Assembly (NCBI GenBank): GCA_021845925.1
Contig: JAJZUW010000001.1
Location: forward strand, 237,142 to 301,141
Source: Pseudomonadota bacterium
GTDB lineage: Bacteria; Pseudomonadota; Gammaproteobacteria; Burkholderiales; Sulfuriferulaceae
Direction: 5' to 3'
Length of the DNA: 64,000 nucleotides
The position numbers and the translations under genes are program-made. Position 1 is the stretch's first letter; every line of letters starts with the position of its first letter. Below are positions 1-15,119 of the stretch, one piece after another. The notes below the pieces were generated by a model. It did not search any database, was not told where the DNA came from, and saw only the letters and a program-made list of their open reading frames with translations.

Positions 1-126
1 CCGCCACGCGCGGATGAATACGGTTTGATCGAACAGGCTATGGATCATGGCCTGCGCGCTTTTCCCCTGATGCTGAAGGGGGCTTTTTCGGCAGCAATGC
101 TCGAATTGCACACACAGGCAAAATGA
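1..126 (+). CDS. pth: Peptidyl-tRNA hydrolase, C-terminal end only (gene cut by window edge)
   Basis: The first 126 bases form the last 41 codons of a frame ending in TGA. The residues fit the C-terminal helix of peptidyl-tRNA hydrolase: an acidic stretch, then [15 protein letters not shown] spacing and a closing AAMLELHTQ, corresponding to the family ending LPLLLAGDWEKAMNRLH. The enzyme releases peptides from peptidyl-tRNA that has dropped off ribosomes. It is followed one base later by ychF, and pth-ychF is a common bacterial pair, which supports the call. The catalytic region lies outside the window and cannot be checked. Confidence 0.8.
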   Translation, partial: PPRADEYGLIEQAMDHGLRAFPLMLKGAFSAAMLELHTQAK

Positions 127-127
127 C

Positions 128-1219
128 ATGAGTCTTAAATGCGGGATCGTCGGTTTGCCCAATGTCGGTAAATCGACGCTGTTCAATGCGCTGACGCGCG
201 CCGGCATCGCTGCCGAAAACTATCCGTTCTGTACCATCGAACCCAATACTGGAGTCGTCGAAGTGCCGGATCCCAGGCTGGATGCGCTGGCCGCCATCGT
301 AGGGCCGGAACGGGTTCTGCCTGCCATCGTCGAGTTTGTCGATATTGCTGGTCTGGTGGCTGGCGCCTCGAAAGGGGAGGGGCTGGGCAACCAGTTTCTG
401 GCGAACATCCGTGAAACTGATGCCATCATGCATGTGGTGCGCTGTTTTGATGACCCCAATGTGATTCATGTGGCCGGCCGGGTAGACCCGGTGGCAGATA
501 TTGAAACCATTCAGACCGAACTCGCCCTGGCTGATCTGGCGACGCTGGAAAAAGCCTTGCCGCGCTATCAGAAACCGGCGCGGGCGGGTGACAAGGATGC
601 GCAACGCATGGTTGCGGTGCTGGAAGCCGTGCATGATCATCTGGATACCGGCAAGCCGGTGCATGCCATGCCGCTCGATGAAGCAGACCGGCTTTTGATC
701 CGGCCATTGTGCCTGCTGACGGACAAGCCGGTACTCTATGCAGCGAATGTCGATGACGCCGGGTTTGCCGACAATCCTCTGCTGGAACGTGTGCGTGCAT
801 TTGCCGCGGCCGAGCATGCGCCGGTGGTGGTCATCTGCGCTGCTCTCGAGGCTGAAATGGTCGACATGGAGGAAGAGGACAAAAAAATGTTCCTCGCGGA
901 TCTCGGTCAGGACGAACCCGGGTTGAACCGGTTGATACGGGCAGCTTACGGCTTGCTGGGGCTGGAGACCTATTTTACCGCCGGCGTGAAGGAGGTGCGT
1001 GCCTGGACCATCCATCGTGGGTCAACCGCACCGCAGGCAGCCGGGGTGATCCATACGGATTTCGAGCGTGGGTTCATTCGGGCCGAAGTGATTGGCTATG
1101 AAGATTTCATTGCCTGCAAGGGTGAGCAAGGTGCCAGAGAGGCCGGCAAGATGCGGCTTGAAGGCAAGGATTATGTCGTGCGGGATGGCGATGTGATGCA
1201 TTTTCGTTTTAATGTTTGA
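128..1219 (+). CDS. ychF: Redox-regulated ATPase YchF (Obg-family, OLA1 homologue)
   Basis: Predicted protein of 363 residues, the usual length for YchF. The P-loop GLPNVGKST is at residues 9-17 and a TGS-type C-terminal domain (from about residue 280, [14 protein letters not shown] onward) closes the protein. YchF differs from other Obg-family proteins in preferring ATP over GTP and binds the ribosome; it has been linked to oxidative-stress control. The ATG follows the pth stop by one base, so the two genes are probably cotranscribed. Its TGA stop lies inside the -35 box of the following tRNA promoter. Confidence 0.97.
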   Translation: MSLKCGIVGLPNVGKSTLFNALTRAGIAAENYPFCTIEPNTGVVEVPDPRLDALAAIVGPERVLPAIVEFVDIAGLVAGASKGEGLGNQFLANIRETDAIMHVVRCFDDPNVIHVAGRVDPVADIETIQTELALADLATLEKALPRYQKPARAGDKDAQRMVAVLEAVHDHLDTGKPVHAMPLDEADRLLIRPLCLLTDKPVLYAANVDDAGFADNPLLERVRAFAAAEHAPVVVICAALEAEMVDMEEEDKKMFLADLGQDEPGLNRLIRAAYGLLGLETYFTAGVKEVRAWTIHRGSTAPQAAGVIHTDFERGFIRAEVIGYEDFIACKGEQGAREAGKMRLEGKDYVVRDGDVMHFRFNV

Positions 1220-1244
1220 CGAACCGTGCCGACTGTAAGATAAT
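1216..1244 (+). promoter_or_regulatory. Sigma70-type promoter for the tRNA-Tyr-Gly-Thr-tuf unit
   Basis: TTGACG (1216-1221) and GATAAT (1239-1244) are separated by exactly 17 bases, and the tRNA-Tyr gene begins 14 bases after the -10 box. The -35 box overlaps the ychF stop codon. Called from box match and spacing only; no transcription data. Confidence 0.75.
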
Positions 1245-1258
1245 AGCCGGCTTGTTCC

Positions 1259-1343
<85 letters not shown>

Positions 1344-1476
1344 GATTTCTGGAGCCGCCTGTCAGGATGCGCGAGCGCACACGCTGTGCAGAAACAGGCG
1401 GAATACGCAGGTTCGGTTGGCGCAATTGCTTCCCGGCCGGAGCTGCTGGCCGGTCAGGAACGGCGTCGAAGAATGT

Positions 1477-1550
1477 GCGGGTGTAGCTCAATGGTAGAGC
1501 AGAAGCCTTCCAAGCTTATGACGAGGGTTCGATTCCCTTCACCCGCTCCA
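1477..1550 (+). tRNA. tRNA-Gly (anticodon UCC)
   Basis: 74-base cloverleaf with acceptor GCGGGTG pairing to CACCCGC, T-loop GGGTTCGATTCCC and encoded CCA. The anticodon loop CTTCCAA gives TCC, reading GGA and GGG. About 130 bases separate it from the preceding tRNA-Tyr with no gene between; the transcript would have to be processed. Confidence 0.97.
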
Positions 1551-1665
1551 GGCTGCTGGTGGTTGCCGCAGGGCTATCGCCAGGATGTAACAGAATGCAG
1601 GAGGGCCTGTGGCCGGCATGTGATGCATGAAGCGTCCGTTGCCGGCGTCAGGCTGGATGTGTCAA

Positions 1666-1740
<75 letters not shown>

Positions 1741-1788
1741 GTTTCAGTAGCAGTGTGTCGTCATCGTTAGGCTAAGAGGATATTAGAC

Positions 1789-2979
1789 ATGGCAAAAGGC
1801 AAGTTTGAACGGACGAAGCCGCACGTGAACGTGGGGACGATCGGCCACGTTGATCACGGCAAGACCACGTTGACCGCGGCGATCACCACGATTCTGTCGA
1901 AGAAGTTTGGTGGCGAAGCGAAGAACTATGCGGATATTGACTCGGCGCCGGAAGAGAAGGCACGCGGTATCACGATCAACACTGCGCACGTGGAGTATGA
2001 GACGGAGAAGCGTCACTACGCTCACGTGGATTGCCCGGGTCACGCTGACTACGTGAAGAACATGATTACCGGCGCTGCGCAGATGGACGGAGCGATTCTG
2101 GTGGTTTCGGCGGCTGACGGCCCGATGCCGCAGACGCGCGAGCACATTCTGCTGGCACGCCAGGTTGGTGTTCCGTACATCATTGTGTACATGAACAAGG
2201 CCGACATGGTTGACGATGCGGAACTGCTGGAACTGGTGGAGATGGAAGTCCGCGAGTTGCTGTCGAAGTATGATTTCCCTGGCGACGATACCCCGATTGT
2301 GATTGGTTCGGCGCTGAAGGCGCTGGAAGGTGACCAGTCCGAGATTGGCGAGCCGTCGATCTACCGTCTGGCTGATGCACTGGACAGCTACATTCCGGAT
2401 CCGGAGCGTGCGATTGACGGCGCATTCCTGATGCCTGTGGAAGACGTGTTCTCGATTTCGGGTCGCGGTACTGTGGTGACTGGTCGTGTGGAACGCGGCA
2501 TCATCAAGGTTGGCGAGGAAGTTGAGATTGTGGGTATCCGCCCGACGGTGAAGACGACCTGCACCGGTGTGGAGATGTTCCGCAAGCTGCTGGATCAGGG
2601 ACAGGCTGGCGACAACGTTGGCGTGCTGCTGCGTGGTACCAAGCGTGAAGACGTGGAGCGTGGCCAGGTTCTGTCCAAGCCGGGTTCGATCAAGCCGCAT
2701 ACCCGTTTCAGCGCCGAGATTTACGTGCTGAGCAAGGATGAAGGCGGTCGTCATACGCCGTTCTTCAACGGCTATCGTCCACAGTTCTACTTCCGCACGA
2801 CGGACGTGACTGGTGCGGTTGAGCTGCCGGCAGGTGTCGAGATGGTGATGCCTGGCGACAACGTGTCGGTGAATGTGGCGCTGATTGCGCCGGTGGCCAT
2901 GGAAGAAGGTCTGCGCTTCGCGATTCGCGAAGGTGGCCGTACCGTGGGTGCTGGTGTCGTCGCCAAGATCGCCGAATAA
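1789..2979 (+). CDS. tuf: Elongation factor Tu, first copy
   Basis: 396 residues, full length. GTPase motifs include GHVDHGKTT near residue 19, the switch II region DCPGH, and NKADM. EF-Tu delivers aminoacyl-tRNA to the ribosomal A site. The protein is identical to the second copy at 18412-19602. Reading the two genes side by side I saw only two differing bases, both synonymous: an alanine GCG/GCA near the start and GCC/GCT in the penultimate sense codon. This copy sits in the tRNA-tuf-tRNA-Trp-secE-nusG arrangement that corresponds to E. coli tufB. Confidence 0.99.
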   Translation: MAKGKFERTKPHVNVGTIGHVDHGKTTLTAAITTILSKKFGGEAKNYADIDSAPEEKARGITINTAHVEYETEKRHYAHVDCPGHADYVKNMITGAAQMDGAILVVSAADGPMPQTREHILLARQVGVPYIIVYMNKADMVDDAELLELVEMEVRELLSKYDFPGDDTPIVIGSALKALEGDQSEIGEPSIYRLADALDSYIPDPERAIDGAFLMPVEDVFSISGRGTVVTGRVERGIIKVGEEVEIVGIRPTVKTTCTGVEMFRKLLDQGQAGDNVGVLLRGTKREDVERGQVLSKPGSIKPHTRFSAEIYVLSKDEGGRHTPFFNGYRPQFYFRTTDVTGAVELPAGVEMVMPGDNVSVNVALIAPVAMEEGLRFAIREGGRTVGAGVVAKIAE

Positions 2980-3130
2980 ACCGGTCTGGTACACTGTCCG
3001 GCGTTGCGCGAAGGGTGCCGGATCTGGATGCACCTGCTGATATTGGCAGGTATGTGCGAAAAGATCTGGCTCGATGGCGGGCGCCATGTCATCATGGATG
3101 ACTGTGCCGGACAGAATGCAGAAAGTTAAT

Positions 3131-3206
3131 AGGCCAGTAGCTCAATTGGCAGAGTATCGGTCTCCAAAACCGAGGGTTGGGGGTTCGAGGCCCTCCTGGC
3201 CTGCCA
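3131..3206 (+). tRNA. tRNA-Trp (anticodon CCA)
   Basis: 76-base cloverleaf with acceptor AGGCCAG pairing to CTGGCCT and encoded CCA. The anticodon loop CTCCAAA gives CCA. It lies between tuf and secE, a placement typical of betaproteobacteria. The 151 bases between tuf and this gene hold no reading frame I can support. Confidence 0.97.
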
Positions 3207-3219
3207 AATTTACCGGAGT

Positions 3220-3249
3220 GTGCGTGCCCCGCCTGATGGCGGGGCGCAC
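3220..3249 (+). promoter_or_regulatory. Strong stem-loop between tRNA-Trp and secE
   Basis: GTGC plus GCCCCGCC on the left pair with GGCGGGGC plus GCAC on the right around a TGAT loop, with a two-base bulge (GT) on the left arm. There is no T-run after it, so it is a poor intrinsic terminator. It could be a processing or mRNA-stability element for the tRNA-secE transcript, or reduce secE expression. Confidence 0.55.
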
Positions 3250-3258
3250 GAATTTCAG

Positions 3259-3609
3259 ATGACCGATCAGATCAAATTGCTGGCCGCCGTGTTGCTGGTT
3301 GTGGCTGGCGTTGCCGGATTCTACCTGCTTGCGGACAGCTTGCTGGCCGTACGGGTGCTGGTGGTGCTGGCTGGTGTGGCAGGCGCAGGCTTTGTGGCGT
3401 GGAAAACAGCCCCCGGACAACAGTTTGAAGGATTTGCGCGTGACTCCGTCAAGGAAGCTCGCAAGGTGGTGTGGCCGACACGCAAGGAAACTTTGCAGAC
3501 AACCGGCATTGTGTTTGCGTTTGTGGTCGTGATGGCGATCCTGATGTGGGTGGTGGATGCCAGCCTTCTGACTGCGGTGAAATGGCTGATGGGGCGGAGT
3601 GATTCATGA
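3259..3609 (+). CDS. secE: Preprotein translocase subunit SecE
   Basis: 116 residues. Three hydrophobic segments (roughly residues 5-25, 30-48 and 85-108) match the three-helix proteobacterial SecE. The conserved cytoplasmic amphipathic region ending [13 protein letters not shown] precedes the last helix. SecE clamps SecY in the inner-membrane SecYEG channel. The ATG was chosen because MTDQIK is where family homology begins; an in-frame GTG at 3220 lies inside the upstream hairpin and is unlikely. Overlaps nusG by four bases (ATGA). Confidence 0.96.
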   Translation: MTDQIKLLAAVLLVVAGVAGFYLLADSLLAVRVLVVLAGVAGAGFVAWKTAPGQQFEGFARDSVKEARKVVWPTRKETLQTTGIVFAFVVVMAILMWVVDASLLTAVKWLMGRSDS

Positions 3610-4139
3610 GCAAGCGTTGGTATGTGGTGCACGCGTACTCCGGCTTTGAGAAGACGGTACAGCGGACTTTGCTCGAACGTATCGAGCGTTATGGCATGCA
3701 GGACAAGTTTGGTCAGATTCTGGTGCCGGTCGAAGAAGTCGTCGAAATGAAGGGCGGTCAGAAATCCATTTCGGAACGCAAGTTCTTTCCCGGCTATGTG
3801 CTGGTCGAAATGGACATGAACGACGAAACCTGGCATCTGATCAAGGATACGCCAAAAGTCACCGGATTTGTGGGGGGGACGGCCATGAAGCCGACTCCGA
3901 TCAGTCCGAAGGAAGTGGATGCCATTCTTCACCAGATCCAGGAAGGTGTCGAAAAACCGCGGCCGAAGATCCTCTTTGAAGTGGGTGAGACGGTGCGTGT
4001 GATCGATGGCCCGTTCAATGATTTCAATGGCACAGTCGAAGAAGTCAACTACGACAAAAGCAAACTGCGTGTGTCCGTGCTCATTTTTGGTCGTGCAACA
4101 CCGGTCGAACTCGATTTCAGTCAGGTCGAAAAGACCTGA
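3606..4139 (+). CDS. nusG: Transcription termination/antitermination factor NusG
   Basis: 177 residues, usual length. The N-terminal NGN domain starts [17 protein letters not shown], and the C-terminal KOW domain is recognisable at [19 protein letters not shown] (about residues 123-141). NusG binds the RNA polymerase clamp, suppresses pausing, and links polymerase to Rho or to ribosomal protein S10. Translationally coupled to secE through an ATGA overlap. Confidence 0.98.
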   Translation: MSKRWYVVHAYSGFEKTVQRTLLERIERYGMQDKFGQILVPVEEVVEMKGGQKSISERKFFPGYVLVEMDMNDETWHLIKDTPKVTGFVGGTAMKPTPISPKEVDAILHQIQEGVEKPRPKILFEVGETVRVIDGPFNDFNGTVEEVNYDKSKLRVSVLIFGRATPVELDFSQVEKT

Positions 4140-4252
4140 TGGCAATAACCGGCCTCTGGCCGGTACGGAAGCAGGCCGAAAGGTTTGCTGTGTCAACGGG
4201 GAGGTACAGCCAGTGATGCGTACCGTTCGTACCCACAACAGGAGCATGCAAA

Positions 4253-4684
4253 GTGGCAAAGAAAATTGTCGGCTACATCAAGCTGCAAGTGCCGGCCGGG
4301 AAAGCAAATCCCAGCCCGCCTATTGGTCCCGCTCTCGGTCAGCGCGGCCTCAACATCATGGAGTTCTGCAAGGCATTCAATGCCCAGACCCAGGGTATGG
4401 AACCTGGTCTGCCATTGCCGGTGGTCATCACTGCCTATGCTGACAAGAGCTTCACATTCATTCTCAAGACCCCGCCTGCAACCGTGCTGATCAAGAAGGC
4501 AGCTGGCGTGCAGAAGGGCAGCCAGCGTCCGCATACGGACAAGGTTGGCAAGCTGACCCGCGCCCAGGCCGAAGAAATTGCCAAGGCCAAAATGCCGGAT
4601 CTCACCGCAGCTGACATGGATGCTGCCGTCAAGACCATTGCCGGAAGCGCTCGCAGCATGGGCATTGAAGTGGAGGGTGCATAA
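4253..4684 (+). CDS. rplK: 50S ribosomal protein L11
   Basis: 143 residues. Begins [18 protein letters not shown] and carries the proline-rich N-terminal [20 protein letters not shown] segment that, with 23S rRNA, forms the GTPase-associated centre. The start is GTG, with GGAGC eight bases upstream. It follows nusG after 113 bases and its stop abuts the rplA ATG, giving the usual L11 operon order. Confidence 0.98.
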   Translation: MAKKIVGYIKLQVPAGKANPSPPIGPALGQRGLNIMEFCKAFNAQTQGMEPGLPLPVVITAYADKSFTFILKTPPATVLIKKAAGVQKGSQRPHTDKVGKLTRAQAEEIAKAKMPDLTAADMDAAVKTIAGSARSMGIEVEGA

Positions 4685-5380
4685 ATGGCTTTCATTTCCA
4701 AACGCCAGAAGGCGCTGCGCGAAAAAATCGACCGCATGAAACAGTATCCGGTGAATGAGGCGCTGGCGCTGATCAAGGAAACTGCCAACGCCAAATTCGA
4801 TGAATCCGTTGATCTGGCCGTCAATCTGGGTATCGATGCACGTAAATCCGACCAGCTCGTGCGTGGTTCCGTGGTGCTGCCGCGCGGTACCGGCAAGACG
4901 GTTCGCGTTGCCGTGTTCGCCCAGGGTGATGGCGCCAAGGCTGCCAAAGACGCCGGTGCCGATATCGTCGGTTTCGATGATCTCGCGGCCGAAATCAAGG
5001 CTGGCAAGATGGATTTTGACGTGGTGATCGCCAGTCCGGATGCCATGCGCGTGGTCGGTCAGCTGGGCCAGATTCTCGGTCCGCGTGGTCTGATGCCAAA
5101 CCCGAAGGTTGGCACGGTGACGCCTGATGTTGCCGGTGCGGTGCGCAATGCCAAGGCAGGTCAGGTTCAGTACCGGACCGACAAGGGTGGTATCGTGCAA
5201 TGCAGCATTGGTCGTGCCTCTTTCGATGTCGAAGCGCTGCGCGAAAACATGGCTGCCCTGATTGATGCACTCAACAAGGCACGTCCTGCAGCAGCCAAGG
5301 GCGTGTACATGAAGAAGATTTCCGTATCCAGCACCATGGGTGTTGGCGTGCGGGTGGATGCGACAACCATCGCATCGTGA
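4685..5380 (+). CDS. rplA: 50S ribosomal protein L1
   Basis: 231 residues, typical. Contains the signature [15 protein letters not shown] (about residues 129-143). L1 forms the mobile stalk near the E site. In E. coli it also represses translation of the L11-L1 mRNA; that is family knowledge and I did not identify an L1 target site here. Confidence 0.98.
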   Translation: MAFISKRQKALREKIDRMKQYPVNEALALIKETANAKFDESVDLAVNLGIDARKSDQLVRGSVVLPRGTGKTVRVAVFAQGDGAKAAKDAGADIVGFDDLAAEIKAGKMDFDVVIASPDAMRVVGQLGQILGPRGLMPNPKVGTVTPDVAGAVRNAKAGQVQYRTDKGGIVQCSIGRASFDVEALRENMAALIDALNKARPAAAKGVYMKKISVSSTMGVGVRVDATTIAS

Positions 5381-5647
5381 TATTCGGCAACCGGCTGGCT
5401 GACAGCCGGTTGCTGCCGTCGCAAGACGGTTGAAGACTTTGGGCTGCCGGAATCGTTCCGGCAGGTTGTCAAAGACCGTTGGGGTCGCCCGCGATTTAAT
5501 CCGGAATGCAGCTGGTTCTGGCCCAACGTAGATGACGTATCCCGAAACAGGACGAAGCTGAGTTGTACAAAGGTCACTCCTGAAGTAAGGTCGTCGATTT
5601 TCATGCTTTCTCCGGAAAGCGTGGAGTTCAAGTGAGGAGATAAGACC
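5381..5647 (+). promoter_or_regulatory. rplJ leader region, likely L10-type autoregulatory mRNA leader
   Basis: A 267-base gene-free interval before rplJ with two strong hairpins. At 5386-5417 GGCAACCGGCT pairs with AGCCGGTTGCTGCC, leaving one bulged base. At 5437-5474 CTTTG and CTGCCGGAA pair with TTCCGGCAG and CAAAG. In many bacteria L10-L7/L12 binds a structured rplJ leader to repress its own translation; position and structure fit that, but the kink-turn itself was not verified. Confidence 0.55.
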
Positions 5648-6169
5648 TTGAGTCTGAATCTGGTTGAAAAACAGGCAGTTGTCGCTGAGTTGAGCGAACG
5701 TCTGGTCGATGCACAAGCCATCGTCGTCGCAGAATACCGCGGCATGGGGGTTGTGGACATGACTGGTCTGCGCGCCAAGGCTCGCGCCAATGGTGTCTAC
5801 CTGCGCGTGCTTAAAAACACGCTGGTACGCCGCGCTGTCGCTGGGACATCGTTTGCCGGCCTGACCGAACAGCTTGTCGGTCCGCTGGTATACGGCATCT
5901 CGGCTGATCCAGTCGCTGCTGCCAAGGTGCTCTCCGAGTTCGCCAAAACCAATGACAAGCTGATCATCAAGGCTGGTGCGATGCCCAATTTCGTCATGTC
6001 CGCCAAGGATGTGTCGAACCTGGCCAACATGCCAAGCCGCGAAGAACTGCTGGCGAAACTCATGGGTACCATGCAGGCCCCCGTTGGCCAGTTTGTGCGT
6101 ACGCTCAACGAAGTGCCGACCCGTTTTGTCCGTGGCCTTGCGGCTGTTCGCGACAAACAGGCTGCCTGA
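5648..6169 (+). CDS. rplJ: 50S ribosomal protein L10
   Basis: 173 residues. The N-terminal [17 protein letters not shown] is the expected start, and the codon used is TTG with GAGGAGATAAG just upstream. L10 forms the base of the stalk and binds L7/L12 dimers through its C-terminal helix. A weak start codon plus a long structured leader is consistent with translational control of this gene. Confidence 0.97.
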   Translation: MSLNLVEKQAVVAELSERLVDAQAIVVAEYRGMGVVDMTGLRAKARANGVYLRVLKNTLVRRAVAGTSFAGLTEQLVGPLVYGISADPVAAAKVLSEFAKTNDKLIIKAGAMPNFVMSAKDVSNLANMPSREELLAKLMGTMQAPVGQFVRTLNEVPTRFVRGLAAVRDKQAA

Positions 6170-6221
6170 TCCGTTACATTCCGTCTTTTAAGACATTAGA
6201 TCAATTTTCAGGAGAAACAAA

Positions 6222-6605
6222 ATGGCTTTGTCCAAAGCTGAAATCCTCGATGCCATCGCTGGCATGACCGTTCTGGAACTGTCCGAGCTGATCAAGGACA
6301 TGGAAGAAAAATTCGGCGTTTCCGCTGCTGCCACGGCTGTTGCCGTTGCTGCTGCTCCGGCCGCTGGTGGTGCTGCTCCGGCCGCTGAAGAAAAGACCGA
6401 GTTCGACGTCATCCTGACCAAGGCTGGCGACAACAAGGTTAACGCCATCAAGGTGGTGCGTGCCATTACCGGTCTGGGCCTGAAAGAAGCTAAGGACCTG
6501 GTTGACGGCGCTCCCAAGCCTGTCAAGGAAGGCGTGCCCAAGGCTGAAGCCGAATCGATCGTCAAGCAGCTCACCGAAGCTGGCGCGACGGCTGAAATCA
6601 AGTAA
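6222..6605 (+). CDS. rplL: 50S ribosomal protein L7/L12
   Basis: 127 residues. An N-terminal dimerisation helix is followed by an Ala/Pro/Gly-rich hinge (about residues 36-54) and the C-terminal factor-binding domain with [19 protein letters not shown]. It recruits translation GTPases. An AGGAGA ribosome site lies eight bases before the ATG. Confidence 0.98.
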   Translation: MALSKAEILDAIAGMTVLELSELIKDMEEKFGVSAAATAVAVAAAPAAGGAAPAAEEKTEFDVILTKAGDNKVNAIKVVRAITGLGLKEAKDLVDGAPKPVKEGVPKAEAESIVKQLTEAGATAEIK

Positions 6606-6620
6606 TTGCCCGTCCTGTGT

Positions 6621-6690
6621 TTGCCCGGCACTGCCGGGCAACGCAGTCTGCAGAAGACAACGTCCCTGTCCGGCAGGTCGTTGTCTTCTG
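6621..6690 (+). promoter_or_regulatory. Paired hairpins in the rplL-rpoB spacer (attenuator and RNase III-like site)
   Basis: Two perfect inverted repeats occupy the spacer. TTGCCCGGC pairs with GCCGGGCAA (6621-6629 with 6633-6641). CAGAAGACAACG pairs with CGTTGTCTTCTG (6651-6662 with 6679-6690, 16-base loop). In E. coli the same spacer contains a partial terminator and an RNase III cleavage site that set the ribosomal-protein to polymerase ratio. The correspondence here is by position and form only. Confidence 0.6.
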
Positions 6691-6721
6691 TCTTCTGCGC
6701 AAGTTCCCCGAGGGAGATCTC

Positions 6722-9700
6722 ATGAGCTACTCATTTACTGAGAAAAAACGCATCCGCAAAAGCTTTGCCAAGCGCGCGAATGTCTTGCAGGTACCTTTCC
6801 TGCTGGCAACGCAGATCGACTCTTACCGGTCGTTCCTGCAAGAGGATGCAAGCCCTGAACAGCGCATCAATGATGGCTTGCAGGCTGCTTTCACTTCCAT
6901 CTTTCCGATTTCGAGCCATTCGGGCAATGCCAGGCTGGATTTTGTCAGCTATGTGCTGGGCGAGCCGGTTTTCGACATGATCGAATGCCAGCAACGTGGC
7001 CTGACCTTTGCGGCTCCGCTGCGCGCAAAGGTGCGTCTGACCCTGATGGACAAGGAAGCTGCTCGGCCATCGGTCAAGGAAGTCAAGGAACAGGAAGTCT
7101 ACATGGGCGAGCTGCCCCTGATGACCCCCACTGGTTCTTTCATCATCAATGGTACCGAACGGGTCATCGTGTCCCAGCTGCACCGGTCGCCAGGCGTGTT
7201 TTTCGAGCATGATCGCGGTAAAACCCACAGCTCCGGCAAACTGCTGTTTTCGGCCCGCATCATTCCTTACCGTGGTTCGTGGCTGGATTTCGAATTCGAT
7301 GCCAAGGATTATCTCTACTTCCGGATCGACCGCCGCCGCAAGATGCCGGTGACGACCCTGCTGAAATCGCTCGGTTATGACAACGAGCGGATTCTGGCCG
7401 AGTTCTTTACCAATGACACATTCCATCTGGCCAACGAAAACATCCGTTTTGAGCTGATGCCGGACCGTCTGCGCGGTGAAATCGCCCGTTTTGACATCGT
7501 GGACAAGGATGGCAAGGTGATTGTTTCGCGTGACAAGCGGATCACCGTCAAGCACATCCGCCAGATGCAGGAAGCTGGCCTGGAACAGATTGCCGTTCCG
7601 CGCGATTTCATGATCGGACGCATTCTGGCAAAGAATGTCGTCAATACCGAAACCGGCGAACTGGTTGCGCTGGCCAACGACGAGATCACCGATACGCTGC
7701 TGGACAAGCTGTTTGAAGCCGGTATCCAGCGCATTGAAACCCTGTTCGTCAACGACCTGGATCAAGGTGCGTATATTTCTTCTACTTTGCGTACAGACGA
7801 AACGCCGGACCAGTATGCCGCTCGCGTCGCTATCTATCGCATGATGCGTCCTGGCGAACCGCCCACAGAAGAAGCCGTGGAAGCGTTGTACGCTGGCCTG
7901 TTTTTCAGCGAAGACCGCTATGACCTGTCGGCAGTCGGCCGGATGAAGTTCAACCGTCGCATTGGTCGGGACGAACTGGACGGCACGGGCGTGCTGTCCA
8001 CCGAAGACATTGTTGCCGTGATCAAGATCCTGATCGAATTGCGTAATGGTCGCGGCGAAATTGACGACATCGATCACCTGGGCAATCGCCGTGTGCGTAG
8101 CGTGGGCGAACTGGCAGAAAACCAGTTCCGCGCTGGTCTTGTGCGTGTGGAGCGGGCGGTCAAGGAACGTCTGTCGCAAGCAGAATCCGAAAACCTGATG
8201 CCGCACGATCTGATCAACGCCAAACCGGTGTCGGCTGCCATCAAGGAATTTTTTGGTTCCAGCCAGCTGTCGCAGTTCATGGATCAGACCAATCCACTGT
8301 CCGAAATTACCCACAAGCGCCGCGTTTCAGCCCTTGGCCCTGGCGGTCTGACACGTGAACGCGCCGGTTTCGAAGTGCGTGACGTGCATCCGACCCACTA
8401 TGGCCGGGTCTGTCCGATCGAAACACCGGAAGGTCCGAACATCGGTCTGATCAATTCGCTTGCCCTGTATGCGCGCACCAACAAGTTCGGTTTTCTGGAA
8501 ACGCCTTACCGCAAGGTGGACAATGGTCGCGTGACGGATCAGATCGAATATCTGTCGGCGATTGAAGAAAGCAAATACGTCATTGCGCAGGCAAATGCCG
8601 AGCTGGATGGCGAAGGCCGTTTCACCAGTGAAATCGTTTCCTGCCGGTTCAAGAACGAATTTGAACTCGCATCCCCCGATCGCATCCAGTACATCGACAT
8701 TGCGCCTTCGCAGATTGTCTCGGTGGCTGCTTCGCTGATTCCGTTCCTGGAGCACGACGACGCGAACCGCGCGCTGATGGGTTCCAACATGCAGCGTCAG
8801 GCCGTCCCCTGTCTGCGTGCTGAAAAATCGCTGGTCGGTACCGGCATCGAACGCACGGCAGCAGTGGATTCTGGCACGACAGTCCAGGCACATCGCGGTG
8901 GCGTGGTCGATTATGTCGATTCCGGCCGTATCGTGGTACGGGTCAACGACGAAGAAACCCGTGCCGGTGAAGTGGGCGTGGATATTTACACGCTGATCAA
9001 GTATACCCGCTCGAACCAGAACACCAACATTAACCAGCGTCCGCTGGTGCGTGTGGGCGATATCATCCAGCGCGGTGATGTGGTGGCCGACGGCGCTTCT
9101 ACTGACATGGGCGAACTCGCCCTAGGACAGAACCTGCTGGTGGCCTTCATGCCGTGGAACGGCTACAACTTCGAAGATTCGATCCTGATCTCCGAACGCA
9201 TCGTTGCCGATGATCGCTATACCTCGATTCATATCGAGGAACTCACCGTCGTTGCGCGTGATACCAAGCTTGGACCGGAAGAAATCACCCGCGACATCTC
9301 CAACCTGTCCGAGCGTATGCTGAGCCGGCTCGACGAATCGGGTATTGTTCACATCGGCGCCGAAGTCGAGGCTGGTGATGTGCTGGTCGGCAAGGTGACA
9401 CCCAAGGGCGAAACCCAGCTCACGCCGGAAGAAAAACTGCTGCGCGCCATCTTTGGCGAGAAGGCTTCCGACGTCAAGGATACATCCCTGCGGGTACCAT
9501 CCGGCATGGCAGGTACCGTGATCAACGTACAGGTGTTCACCCGTGAGGGTATTGAGCGCGATGCACGGGCAAAACGGATCATCGATGACCAGCTGGCTGC
9601 CTACAAGAAGGATATGGCGGACCGCATCCGTATCGTCGAGAACGATACCTTCTCGCGTCTGCAACGTCTGCTGCTCGGCAAAACCGCCAGTGGCGGCCCG

Positions 9701-10795
9701 GGTCGTCTGGCACGCGGCAGCGTGATTGAACAGTCCTATCTCGACGCGCATGGCCGCTACGAGTGGTTCGATATCCGACTGACGGACGATGAAGCCAGTC
9801 GCCAGATGGAACTGCTGAAAGACAGTCTGGACCAGAAGCGCGTCGAATTCGACCAGATGTTCGAAGAGAAAAAGAAGAAGCTCACTGCTGGCGATGAATT
9901 GCAGCCGGGCGTGCAGAAAATGGTCAAGGTTTACGTGGCGGTCAAACGTCGCCTGCAACCTGGTGACAAGATGGCAGGCCGTCATGGTAACAAGGGTGTG
10001 GTGTCCAAGATTGTGCCGGTCGAAGACATGCCGTTCACAGCTGATGGCACGCCGATGGATATCGTGCTCAATCCGCTGGGCGTGCCGTCCCGGATGAACG
10101 TCGGCCAGATTCTGGAAACGCATCTCGGCTGGGCTGCCAAGGGACTGGGCAAGAAGATCGACGATATGCTGCAAGCGCAGCGTGAAACCGCTGAAGTGCG
10201 CTCCTTCCTGGAAGAAATTTACAACACCACGGGCAAGCCGGAAGACATCGCTGGCATGACAGACACCGAAGTGCTCGAGCTAGCCCGCAACCTGCGCAAG
10301 GGTGTGCCGTTTGCCACACCGGTGTTCGATGGTGCTTCCGAAGAGGAAATCAAGCGGATGCTCAAGCTCGCCGATTTGCCGGAAACCGGACAGATCACCT
10401 TGTTCGACGGACGCACTGGCGAAGCATTTGACCGTAAGGTGACTGTCGGCTACATGCATGTGCTGAAGCTGCACCACCTTGTTGACGACAAGATGCATGC
10501 CCGTTCCACGGGACCGTACAGTCTGGTTACCCAGCAACCTCTGGGTGGCAAGGCGCAGTTTGGTGGTCAGCGGTTTGGTGAAATGGAAGTCTGGGCACTC
10601 GAAGCCTATGGTGCTTCCTATATCCTGCAGGAAATGCTCACCGTCAAGTCTGACGATGTCAACGGTCGTACCAAAGTGTATGAAAACATTGTCAAGGGTG
10701 AGCACAAGATCGATGCCGGCATGCCCGAGTCGTTCAACGTGCTGGTGAAGGAAATCCGTTCGTTGGCGATCGATATTGATCTGGAGCGTTATTGA
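6722..10795 (+). CDS. rpoB: DNA-directed RNA polymerase subunit beta
   Basis: 1357 residues, normal for betaproteobacteria. The start [15 protein letters not shown] was chosen over an upstream in-frame codon at 6617 because family homology begins here and GAGGGAGATCTC precedes it. The rifampicin-binding cluster at about residues 512-536 ([20 protein letters not shown]) has wild-type residues at the usual resistance positions, apart from a natural Thr where E. coli has Asn. The C-terminal [20 protein letters not shown], which contacts beta prime, is intact. Catalyses RNA synthesis with rpoC. Confidence 0.99.
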   Translation: MSYSFTEKKRIRKSFAKRANVLQVPFLLATQIDSYRSFLQEDASPEQRINDGLQAAFTSIFPISSHSGNARLDFVSYVLGEPVFDMIECQQRGLTFAAPLRAKVRLTLMDKEAARPSVKEVKEQEVYMGELPLMTPTGSFIINGTERVIVSQLHRSPGVFFEHDRGKTHSSGKLLFSARIIPYRGSWLDFEFDAKDYLYFRIDRRRKMPVTTLLKSLGYDNERILAEFFTNDTFHLANENIRFELMPDRLRGEIARFDIVDKDGKVIVSRDKRITVKHIRQMQEAGLEQIAVPRDFMIGRILAKNVVNTETGELVALANDEITDTLLDKLFEAGIQRIETLFVNDLDQGAYISSTLRTDETPDQYAARVAIYRMMRPGEPPTEEAVEALYAGLFFSEDRYDLSAVGRMKFNRRIGRDELDGTGVLSTEDIVAVIKILIELRNGRGEIDDIDHLGNRRVRSVGELAENQFRAGLVRVERAVKERLSQAESENLMPHDLINAKPVSAAIKEFFGSSQLSQFMDQTNPLSEITHKRRVSALGPGGLTRERAGFEVRDVHPTHYGRVCPIETPEGPNIGLINSLALYARTNKFGFLETPYRKVDNGRVTDQIEYLSAIEESKYVIAQANAELDGEGRFTSEIVSCRFKNEFELASPDRIQYIDIAPSQIVSVAASLIPFLEHDDANRALMGSNMQRQAVPCLRAEKSLVGTGIERTAAVDSGTTVQAHRGGVVDYVDSGRIVVRVNDEETRAGEVGVDIYTLIKYTRSNQNTNINQRPLVRVGDIIQRGDVVADGASTDMGELALGQNLLVAFMPWNGYNFEDSILISERIVADDRYTSIHIEELTVVARDTKLGPEEITRDISNLSERMLSRLDESGIVHIGAEVEAGDVLVGKVTPKGETQLTPEEKLLRAIFGEKASDVKDTSLRVPSGMAGTVINVQVFTREGIERDARAKRIIDDQLAAYKKDMADRIRIVENDTFSRLQRLLLGKTASGGPGRLARGSVIEQSYLDAHGRYEWFDIRLTDDEASRQMELLKDSLDQKRVEFDQMFEEKKKKLTAGDELQPGVQKMVKVYVAVKRRLQPGDKMAGRHGNKGVVSKIVPVEDMPFTADGTPMDIVLNPLGVPSRMNVGQILETHLGWAAKGLGKKIDDMLQAQRETAEVRSFLEEIYNTTGKPEDIAGMTDTEVLELARNLRKGVPFATPVFDGASEEEIKRMLKLADLPETGQITLFDGRTGEAFDRKVTVGYMHVLKLHHLVDDKMHARSTGPYSLVTQQPLGGKAQFGGQRFGEMEVWALEAYGASYILQEMLTVKSDDVNGRTKVYENIVKGEHKIDAGMPESFNVLVKEIRSLAIDIDLERY

Positions 10796-10849
10796 GACAG
10801 CATGGTCACGCCTCGTTTCGTGTCTGTGTAGTCTCACTGGAGAGTATTT

Positions 10850-15042
<4,193 letters not shown>

Positions 15043-15046
<4 letters not shown>

Positions 15047-15071
15047 CATCTTCGCGGATGCGGGATAGAAT
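15043..15071 (+). promoter_or_regulatory. Sigma70-type promoter of the str (rpsL) operon
   Basis: A perfect TTGACA (15043-15048) and TAGAAT (15066-15071) are 17 bases apart. The -35 box overlaps the last codon and stop of rpoC. A start near 15078 would give a leader of about 120 bases. Confidence 0.85.
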
Positions 15072-15084
15072 CCGTGGTCTTTTT

Positions 15085-15119
15085 GCTGGGTAGTCAACCG
15101 GAAGCGGTTTGCTGCCCAG
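15085..15119 (+). promoter_or_regulatory. Long hairpin in the rpsL leader
   Basis: CTGGGTAGTCAACCG pairs with CGGTTTGCTGCCCAG across a GAAG loop: about 14 of 15 positions pair, counting two G-U wobbles, with one mismatch. It would form close to the 5' end of the predicted rpsL mRNA. There is no T-run, so stabilisation or translational control is more likely than termination. Confidence 0.5.

Noticed and set aside
1783..3087. 434-codon open frame antisense to tuf, and its 359-codon twin at 18298-19377
   Set aside because: Both are shadows created by the strong codon bias of tuf. They lack ribosome sites and family motifs.
6731..8314. Long minus-strand frames opposite rpoB (527 codons) and rpoC (666 codons at 10280-12280)
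   Set aside because: They lie wholly antisense to conserved polymerase genes and show low-complexity His/Gln/Arg composition.
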